Shown in pieces: positions 1 to 5,468 of a stretch of 6,485 nucleotides of DNA. Positions within the stretch are counted from its first letter, which is position 1; each line of letters begins with the position of its first letter. Made by a program: the position numbers and the translations under genes. The notes under the pieces were generated by a model, which had not been told where the DNA came from, searched no databases, and worked only from the letters and a program-made list of their open reading frames with translations. The DNA lies in contig CANAXK010000101.1 in the NCBI GenBank assembly GCA_947365485.1, positions 1-6,485 on the forward strand. The letters are read 5' to 3'. The DNA is from an uncultured bacterium. GTDB lineage: Bacteria; Cyanobacteriota; Vampirovibrionia; Gastranaerophilales; Gastranaerophilaceae.

Positions 1-509
<509 letters not shown>

Positions 510-533
510 TTTTTATAATTTATAGGATATTTG

Positions 534-563
534 AAAGGCGAACTCTTTAGAGTTCGCCTTTTG
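534..563 (+). terminator. Rho-independent terminator of gap
   Basis: Perfect 12-bp inverted repeat: AAAGGCGAACTC at 534-545 pairs with GAGTTCGCCTTT at 550-561 around a 4-base loop TTTA, with a short T-rich 3' side (TTTTGTT). It lies 25 bp after the gap stop codon and ahead of the mutS2 promoter. The A-rich 5' flank is weak, so it acts mainly for the plus strand. Confidence 0.9.
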
Positions 564-575
564 TTAATCAATTAC

Positions 576-603
576 TTGCAGAAATTTCTTTATTATCTAT
601 AAT
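576..603 (+). promoter_or_regulatory. Sigma-70-type promoter for mutS2
   Basis: A perfect -10 hexamer TATAAT (598-603) lies 16 bp downstream of a fair -35, TTGCAG (576-581). Initiation about seven bases after the -10 would fall near 610, only a few bases before the mutS2 ATG at 613. There is no Shine-Dalgarno in the interval (CAATTTATA). The transcript would therefore be leaderless or nearly so. The assignment is by consensus only. Confidence 0.65.
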
Positions 604-612
604 CAATTTATA

Positions 613-2979
613 ATGAGTATTGTCCAAAAATCACAAAAAGCTCTCGAATACGATAAGATTCTGGCCGAGTTGGCAAATTTTGCTAAAACTGAACAGTCCA
701 GAAAACTCTGCCTTGAACTCACACCGTTTGTTAAGGCAGACGATATTGAATCGCAACTTGTGCTCACACGCGAAGCAAAAGATGTGCTTGATCTAGCGCG
801 CGATATCCCGATTGATAAGGTGCAGAACTTTACTAAACTTCGCGAACAAAACGAGTATTTTGTGGAAGAAGAATTGGTTGAAGTTGCAAAAACAATGCGC
901 ACTTCAAGAATTGTCAGAAACTTCTTGAAGGAAAACCTCTCGTTCGAAGCTTCTATGCAAAATCTTGCAAATGATTTGTATTCCAATAAAGAACTGGAAG
1001 ACAAGATTCTTGATACCTTTGATGATAATTTTATGGTAAAACAAAACGCAAATCCGGAACTCAAAGGACTCTACGCATCTCTAAGAGATACTGAATCCAA
1101 TTTGAAACAGCGCGTTCAGGAACTTATGAACTCTGCTGATTTTCAGAAACATTTGCAGGAAAATATCTATACCTTGAGAGACGATAGAATTGTATTTCAG
1201 GTAAAAGCTTCTTCTAAAAGCAAAGTGGGAGGGATTGTGCATGACGTTTCGGCTACTAACAAGACTTTCTATATAGAGCCGGCTCAAATCGTTCCGATTA
1301 ATAACAAAATCAGAGAACTCAAGTCCAAAATTTATGCGGAAATAATCCGCATTTTAACCGCTCTGAGCTTTGAAGTCCGAAAAGAAATGGATAATCTTAT
1401 CCAGACAGAAAAACTGCTCGCACAGATTGATTTTCATTTTGCAAAAGCGCGCTATGCGGTAAAAACACAGTCAATCGAGCCGAAAGTAAATGAGTCTAAG
1501 ATAATAAAAATAGACCTGATGCGCCATCCGCTTCTTATCGGACGCGTTGAAAAAATTGTGGAAAACGATTTTGAGATTGGCGAAACGTATAAATCTATAA
1601 TCATAACCGGCTCAAACACAGGCGGTAAAACAGTTGCTCTCAAAACAGTCGGGTTATTTATCCTTATGATGAAATCCGGACTCTTCCTGCCTTGCGCAGA
1701 AGCCCATATTTACCCCTTTGAAAAAGTTTTGGCCGATATCGGGGATGAACAGAGCATTTTGCAGAGTCTTTCAACGTTTTCTTCTCACATGAAAAACGTT
1801 ATTGATATTCTTGAACTCGCTGATTCAGAAACATTTATTCTGATAGACGAACTCTGTGCAGGCACTGACCCGCAGGAGGGTGCTACACTTGCAGAAATTA
1901 TCCTGAAAGAATTTGTCAAAAAACAGGCACAGTCGGTGATAACAACCCACTACGGCGAACTCAAGACTCTTGAATACACAGACCCGTATTTCAAAAACGC
2001 TTGTGTGGAGTTTGATACAGAATCACTTTCACCGACCTACAAACTCATAATCGGGATTCCTGGGTTGAGCAACGCGATTTCTATCGCTTCAAACCTCGGC
2101 TTGCCGGAAGATTTGGTGTGGCAGGCAAAAGAGCTTCTTATTACCCAGCGCGATACTTCAAGCCTTGTTGTGGAAAGGCTTCAGGATACACAGCAGAGAC
2201 TGGATTCTAATCTTAAGGAAGCTGAAACTCTTAATGCAGAAGCGGATGAACTTAAAAAACACTACGAAAAAGAGCTTTCCGAACACAAAAAAGAGAAAAA
2301 GAAATCACTGAAAATAATCAAAGACAGATTTGAAGTCCAGCTCGAGAACGCAAAATCAGAGATTAAAGAAATTCTTGCAGAACTCAGGCGCGAAAAATCA
2401 GAAAAGATTGCACGCCGTTCTTACGAAAGACTTGCACAGCTCGAGCAGGGATTCCGCTCTGATTTGTACTCTCTTGAGGAAAAAGAACAGTACCTTGAAC
2501 TTGATTGGACAAAGGTCGAAGTTAACGACAAGGTGATGATTAAAGATTTAAACCAGCAGGTCACAGTGCTTTCGCTGCCTGATAAGAACGACACCCTGTT
2601 TATCCAGATGGGGATGATAAAAACCAAGGTTAAGAAAAACAAACTCGCTGTTTATAACCCGCAGCTTGCCAAGAAGGTAAACCTTCCTCTGGGCGCAATG
2701 AAAAAGGACTCAACATTCTCTGTCAGACGACTTGATATTTCTAACACGCTAGACCTCCGTGGCGAGCGGGTAGAAGAGGCGCTAGACAATCTCGAAGCTT
2801 ACCTCGACAAAGCGAGCCTTGCAAACCTTTCGCCTGTTTATGTCATACACGGACACGGCACTGGTGCCTTGAAGTCCGCTGTGCGTGATTTTATCTCAAC
2901 CTCGCCTTATGTGGCCAAATTCCGCGTTGGTGAAGATGCAGAAGGCGGTGACGGCGTGAGTGTTATTGATATTAACTAA
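613..2979 (+). CDS. mutS2: MutS2 family ATPase/Smr endonuclease
   Basis: Full-length MutS2 (788 residues; the Bacillus subtilis protein is about the same size). MutS2 lacks the mismatch-recognition domain of MutS. In different bacteria it suppresses recombination or splits collided ribosomes (RqcU role); which role applies here cannot be read from sequence. The start is fixed by homology: QKSQKALEYDKILAELA matches the family N-terminus. Residues 1 to about 300 form the helical core/lever region, including RDDRIVFQVK and GGIVHDVSATNKTFYIEP. ATPase: Walker A GSNTGGKT 333-340, STFSSHM 387-393, Walker B ILIDE 409-413 followed by LCAGTDPQEG, and TTHYGEL 444-450. The second residue after the Walker B Glu is Cys415, where Gly is usual. 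A charged Lys/Glu-rich coiled coil spans about 510-625 and a KOW-like stretch about 637-683. The C-terminal Smr nuclease has LDLRGER 713-719 and HGHGTGAL 746-753. No domain appears broken. It has its own promoter, no clear RBS, and a stop codon touching that of the convergent TPR gene. Confidence 0.97.
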   Translation: MSIVQKSQKALEYDKILAELANFAKTEQSRKLCLELTPFVKADDIESQLVLTREAKDVLDLARDIPIDKVQNFTKLREQNEYFVEEELVEVAKTMRTSRIVRNFLKENLSFEASMQNLANDLYSNKELEDKILDTFDDNFMVKQNANPELKGLYASLRDTESNLKQRVQELMNSADFQKHLQENIYTLRDDRIVFQVKASSKSKVGGIVHDVSATNKTFYIEPAQIVPINNKIRELKSKIYAEIIRILTALSFEVRKEMDNLIQTEKLLAQIDFHFAKARYAVKTQSIEPKVNESKIIKIDLMRHPLLIGRVEKIVENDFEIGETYKSIIITGSNTGGKTVALKTVGLFILMMKSGLFLPCAEAHIYPFEKVLADIGDEQSILQSLSTFSSHMKNVIDILELADSETFILIDELCAGTDPQEGATLAEIILKEFVKKQAQSVITTHYGELKTLEYTDPYFKNACVEFDTESLSPTYKLIIGIPGLSNAISIASNLGLPEDLVWQAKELLITQRDTSSLVVERLQDTQQRLDSNLKEAETLNAEADELKKHYEKELSEHKKEKKKSLKIIKDRFEVQLENAKSEIKEILAELRREKSEKIARRSYERLAQLEQGFRSDLYSLEEKEQYLELDWTKVEVNDKVMIKDLNQQVTVLSLPDKNDTLFIQMGMIKTKVKKNKLAVYNPQLAKKVNLPLGAMKKDSTFSVRRLDISNTLDLRGERVEEALDNLEAYLDKASLANLSPVYVIHGHGTGALKSAVRDFISTSPYVAKFRVGEDAEGGDGVSVIDIN

Positions 2980-4626
2980 TTATTCAAATAAACCGTACAA
3001 TCTCTCGCGGATATCTTTTTCTGCAAGTTCGTCTGTAATTTTGTTTAAATCCATTGTGAGCTGGTAATACTCTGCTGCCAGAGCCTTGTCACCAATTGCC
3101 TGATAAGCGCGTGCAAGGTTGAAGTAAGCGAGCGTGTAATTTGGATTAATGTTAATCGCGTTTTTGAAATACACTTCTGACTCCCTAGGGTCGCCTAAAC
3201 CGTCGAGGTAAACTACACCAAGATTGTTCTGCGCGATTTCAAAATTAGGGTTGATTTCTATTGACTTGTGGAACGCAACAATTGCTTCTTCAAGGTAGTC
3301 TTTTTCCCACAATGCGAGTCCTGCTTTTGCGTAAGTCAGGTAGTTTTCCGGCTCAACTGCGATTGCGTCGCAATAAGTCTTGATTGCTTTATCCAAATCG
3401 CCCTGTGCCATGTACAAGTCACCGAGTGAAAGCTGGATATCAACATTGTTAGGGTCAAGCACCATGCCTGCGTTAAATGTTGCTTCTGCTGCATCAAAGT
3501 TGTTCTTTACTTCTGCATAAATTGCACCGAGGGCATGGCAAACGATTGAAGTCCATTCAGCATCAGGGTTAAGCTTGATTGCAAGCTGGTAGTATTCGAT
3601 TGCGTCGTCGTAAAGCTCTGCCTTAATGTAAGCATAAGCAAGTGAGTTGTTATAGTATGGATTTTCAGGATTCATTTCCTGTGCTAATTTGAACGCAGTT
3701 ACTGCATGGATTTTGTCTGATTTGTTCAAATACAAGTGTCCGAGCTCGTAGTAAATTTTGTCCAAATCAATGCCAAATTCAAGCAATGAGTTGTAATAAT
3801 CGATTGTGATATCTACATTTTCAGGATAGTAAGTCTGATTGATTGTTGCAAGCTTTATCAAAACCTCTCTGTCAGTCGGGTTCAATTCATAAGCCTTTTT
3901 GTAGCATTCAAGGCTTGAGTCAATGTCGTTGCATTCAAGCGACAAATCACCCATTTTTTGATAAAAAAGATTTCCCTGCGAGGTTTTTTCTAAACCCTTT
4001 GAATACGCTTCCAATGCCGAAGGGAATAGCTTCATTTTTTCGAATGTTTCACCTAAGGTCTTGTATGAAAACACAGAGAAATCATTTGCTAAAAACTTAT
4101 AGAACATCTTTAAAGACGGGCAGTCCCACATAATCATCATGCTCCCTGATAAAAAGTAGTACAAAAACTTCATCACATCTTTAACAGAAGAGTGATTGTT
4201 CCTGATTCTTGAGAACAAAACCTTGGAGAGGAAGAGTCTCGGACGGGCAGAATTTGTGCCGGAATTTGACACCGCAATCTGAAATTCCTTTTCTGCTTCT
4301 TCAAAATTTCCGTTGAGACACTGGAAATAACCGGAATAAATGTGCGCGTTTACATTCCCCGGCTCAAGACTGATGGCTGTTTTGCACTGCTCAAGCGCTC
4401 CGTCAACAGAAATCTGCCCCTTAATCAGCAAAAGACTTGCAAGCCTGTAATACGACTCGCAAAGCGAAGGGTTGATTTTTATTGCGTCGATGTAGCATTC
4501 AATCGCTTTTTCTAAATCGGCATCCTGTTGTTTTATAAGATATTTTTCATGTGCAGCGCGAGCCTCTTCTAAAAGATTATCAGCGCTACAGCTATTTGCC
4601 ATCATAGGGGTAATTGTATCAGTCAT
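2980..4626 (-). CDS. Tetratricopeptide (TPR) repeat protein of unknown partner
   Basis: A 548-residue protein made almost entirely of about 12-13 tandem TPR units of about 34 residues, each ending in the usual A-I/L-x-NP turn. Approximate units are 19-52, 56-89, 90-123, 186-219, 220-250, 251-286, 287-320, 321-354, 357-392, 393-426, 427-460, 461-496 and 497-530. The repeats are best formed in the C-terminal half (for example DDAIEYYQLAIKLNP and LDKAIKTYCDAIAVEP). Residues 124-185 do not fit a TPR and hold a hydrophobic patch (FLYYFLSGSMMIMW, about 154-167); this may be a degenerate pair of repeats or a structural insert. No signal peptide, lipobox or catalytic domain is visible, so a cytosolic protein-protein scaffold is the simplest reading. 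The start ATG is supported by TTGGAGAG ending three bases upstream. The gene points towards mutS2 with no space between the stop codons, and no terminator hairpin is visible at its 3' end. The specific binding partner cannot be inferred. Confidence 0.93.
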   Translation of the reverse strand: MTDTITPMMANSCSADNLLEEARAAHEKYLIKQQDADLEKAIECYIDAIKINPSLCESYYRLASLLLIKGQISVDGALEQCKTAISLEPGNVNAHIYSGYFQCLNGNFEEAEKEFQIAVSNSGTNSARPRLFLSKVLFSRIRNNHSSVKDVMKFLYYFLSGSMMIMWDCPSLKMFYKFLANDFSVFSYKTLGETFEKMKLFPSALEAYSKGLEKTSQGNLFYQKMGDLSLECNDIDSSLECYKKAYELNPTDREVLIKLATINQTYYPENVDITIDYYNSLLEFGIDLDKIYYELGHLYLNKSDKIHAVTAFKLAQEMNPENPYYNNSLAYAYIKAELYDDAIEYYQLAIKLNPDAEWTSIVCHALGAIYAEVKNNFDAAEATFNAGMVLDPNNVDIQLSLGDLYMAQGDLDKAIKTYCDAIAVEPENYLTYAKAGLALWEKDYLEEAIVAFHKSIEINPNFEIAQNNLGVVYLDGLGDPRESEVYFKNAININPNYTLAYFNLARAYQAIGDKALAAEYYQLTMDLNKITDELAEKDIRERLYGLFE

Positions 4627-4629
4627 AAT

Positions 4630-4637
4630 CTCTCCAA
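4630..4637 (-). promoter_or_regulatory. Shine-Dalgarno of the TPR gene
   Basis: On the minus strand the bases before the ATG read TTGGAGAG-ATT-ATG. GGAG sits five bases from the start codon, a good match to the anti-SD, and supports 4626 as the start. Confidence 0.7.
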
Positions 4638-4720
4638 TGTGTATGTTAATCTTTTCGTCAGGGCAAAAAAAATCTTTAGCATTTTTTCTTGTAAATCATC
4701 TGAATGTAGGAATTAAAGTT

Positions 4721-4736
4721 TTGTTAACATTAACAA
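4721..4736. repeat. Short near-palindrome upstream of the TPR gene
   Basis: TTGTTAA (4721-4727) and TTAACAA (4730-4736) are perfect 7-base inverted arms around CA. The element lies about 95 bp upstream of the TPR start codon, in the gap before the glycine-zipper frame. It could be an operator, but the sequence is AT-rich and such a palindrome can arise by chance. Its core TTAACATT recurs in the inverted repeat at 5307-5369. Confidence 0.4.
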
Positions 4737-4880
4737 ACGAATACAATAAACTCCCTGAAATCTATCAGGACTATCAACTCGTGCGCAAAACATTTTTGCC
4801 ATAAATTAGGACTAGAGCTTGGTGAAATACCTACAAATATCAGAAGTATAAATTATACAGACGAATTTCCAAGCTGTGTT
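4734..4880 (+). pseudogene. In-frame upstream coding remnant of the glycine-zipper gene (no usable start)
   Basis: The frame of the 4881 gene stays open upstream to 4734 (TAA at 4731-4733). From about 4770 it reads like protein, for example KLGLELGEIPTNIRSINYTD followed by EFPSCV directly before the Met at 4881. No ATG, GTG or TTG codon occurs in this stretch; only CTG (4755) could be considered. The simplest inference is that the original gene was longer and lost its 5' end next to the TPR promoter. Alternatives are a rare non-AUG start, or a frame disruption with the N-terminus in another frame. Confidence 0.5.
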
Positions 4881-5156
4881 ATGGCTAAAACATTTAAAAC
4901 CAACAATCCATTTAAAGATTTAATCGGGCGTAGCATGGCTCGTACATCTGTTTTGGGGACATTAGCTATTGTTGAGGTAAATGATGGTGCAAGTCCTTTC
5001 ACAGAAGCTGGAAAAACTGCTTTAAGCTTAGGTTCTACAATTGTAGGAGTTGGTTCTCTTGGAGCTCTGGGGGCAAAGCATTTTGGAGCCGTCGGCTCAT
5101 TGCTTGGTGTCGCAGCTGGCACGCTAATTGGGGCAGAAGTCTCAAAGTTATTTTAG
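4881..5156 (+). CDS. Small glycine-zipper membrane-type protein, probably the 3' part of a longer gene
   Basis: From ATG 4881 this encodes 91 residues. The first 30 are basic and hydrophilic to moderately hydrophobic (MAKTFKTNNPFKDLIGRSMA), followed by a short acidic turn (VEVNDGASPF). A Gly/Ala/Leu-rich region at about 45-88 could form a two-helix hairpin in a membrane. Glycines at 72, 76, 80 and 84 make a regular GxxxGxxxGxxxG zipper, a packing motif of transmembrane helices. No signal peptide, double-glycine leader or catalytic motif is visible. There is no Shine-Dalgarno before 4881, and the coding character continues upstream in frame (see 4734-4880), so Met4881 may be an internal residue of a damaged gene. 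Its stop overlaps by 9 bp the 3' end of the small minus-strand gene. I do not recognise a function. I have a weak impression that the NPFKDLIGRSMARTSVLG segment is conserved in Gastranaerophilales. Confidence 0.6.
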   Translation: MAKTFKTNNPFKDLIGRSMARTSVLGTLAIVEVNDGASPFTEAGKTALSLGSTIVGVGSLGALGAKHFGAVGSLLGVAAGTLIGAEVSKLF

Positions 5157-5326
5157 TAACCATTTTTCTAGTTGAGCAAAAGATAGTGGTGCCTCTTTGT
5201 TCATATGTTTGATTGCTTGTAATGTGTCTAACCCATCTTGAAAAGATATTGTTTGTTTGCTTTTTTCAGATACTTTGCGTTTATCGCCTGAAAACTTACT
5301 CCAGAATTAACATTGTTTACCCGCAT
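5148..5326 (-). pseudogene. Small frame-disrupted gene with MRVNNVNSGVSF N-terminus
   Basis: On the minus strand a clear start (AGGAG-TTTTT-ATG) opens a frame reading MRVNNVNSGVSFQAINAKYL and then KKANKQYLFKMG, stopping at TAG 5228-5230 after 32 codons. The -1 frame, open from 5306 down to TAA 5148-5150, carries QDGLDTLQAIKHMNKEAPLS then FAQLEKWLLK, which looks plainly coding. The span from ATG to the second stop is 179 bases, one short of 60 codons. A single missing base would explain it, most simply in the T run at 5241-5244 or the A run at 5261-5266 (minus-strand bases). Repairing either gives a 59-residue protein. It could be a real mutation, a sequencing error in a homopolymer, or programmed slippage; no canonical in-frame slippery heptamer is present. 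No function is known to me. The N-terminal (V/I)NNVNS..F pattern is one I recall on many otherwise unrelated proteins of this order. Confidence 0.6.
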
Positions 5327-5369
5327 AAAAACTCCTAACTAGTATATTATATACAAAAAACAATGTTAA
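5307..5369. repeat. 12-bp perfect inverted repeat bracketing the small gene's promoter and start
   Basis: TTAACATTGTTT (5307-5318) and AAACAATGTTAA (5358-5369) are exact reverse complements separated by 39 bp. One arm lies in codons 3-7 of the minus-strand small gene. The other lies upstream of its -10 box, outside the predicted transcript, so this is not an RNA hairpin of that gene. It is a possible paired operator, with the right arm also about 30 bp upstream of the sigma-28-like promoter of the 5469 gene. Function is inferred only. Confidence 0.5.
5327..5351 (-). promoter_or_regulatory. -10 box and Shine-Dalgarno of the small minus-strand gene
   Basis: Read on the minus strand, a perfect TATAAT (5351-5346) is followed after nine bases by AGGAG (5336-5332), then five T residues and the ATG at 5326. 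Transcription should begin near 5339, leaving a leader of about 13 bases. I see no good TTGACA at the normal spacing; TTACAA lies 22 bp upstream of the -10. The well-formed start signals are the main reason to treat the short frame as a genuine gene start. Confidence 0.6.
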
Positions 5370-5396
5370 CTTTTGTAACAATTTTTCTCAAAACAT

Positions 5397-5424
5397 TAAA
5401 GTTTTTGCCTCAAAATGCCGTAAA
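5397..5424 (+). promoter_or_regulatory. Sigma-28 (FliA)-like promoter of the 5469 gene
   Basis: TAAAGTTT (5397-5404) matches the sigma-28 -35 consensus in all eight positions. After a 12-base spacer, GCCGTAAA (5417-5424) matches the -10 consensus GCCGATAA in six of eight, including the diagnostic GCCG. The known enteric spacer is 11, so one extra base is a small departure. Initiation near 5431 would leave a leader of about 38 purine-rich bases. A weaker sigma-70 reading (TTGTAA 5374-5379, 17 bp, TAAAGT 5397-5402) overlaps it. Confidence 0.6.
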
Positions 5425-5450
5425 TAATAGTACAAGGGAAAAGAAAACAA

Positions 5451-5459
5451 AAAGGAAAG
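5451..5459 (+). promoter_or_regulatory. Probable ribosome binding site of the 5469 gene
   Basis: AAAGGAAAG lies in a purine-rich leader about 12 bases before ATG 5469, a slightly long spacing. A second in-frame ATG at 5475 would be even further away, so 5469 is preferred; the MGMAASQ beginning agrees with family members as I recall them. Confidence 0.45.
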
Positions 5460-5468
5460 CAGAAATTT

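Noticed and set aside
609..614. Second TATAAT overlapping the mutS2 start codon
   Set aside because: Initiation from it would fall inside the coding sequence; the copy at 598-603 is better placed.
4664..4687. A-run/T-run pair resembling a terminator
   Set aside because: Pairing would be only A-T with no GC-rich stem, and it lies upstream of the TPR start, where no transcript needs ending.
4754..4769. CCTGA/TCAGG 5-bp inverted repeat
   Set aside because: Too short to be meaningful and it sits within the degraded coding frame.
4643..4804. 53-codon plus-strand frame starting ATG at 4643
   Set aside because: No Shine-Dalgarno, it runs through the upstream region of the TPR gene, and it competes with the more protein-like frame that leads into the glycine-zipper gene.
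4853..5122. 89-codon minus-strand frame antisense to the glycine-zipper gene
   Set aside because: Proline/alanine-rich translation typical of an antisense shadow; the plus frame has the regular glycine spacing.
4881..5156. Glycine-zipper protein as a class II bacteriocin
   Set aside because: No double-glycine leader, no immunity or transporter gene nearby, and coding sequence appears to continue upstream of the supposed start.
5261..5266. A6 run (minus strand) as a programmed -1 frameshift site
   Set aside because: The zero-frame codons are AAA AAA GCA after CTG, which does not form a canonical X XXY YYZ heptamer, and no downstream stimulatory structure is visible; an indel is simpler.
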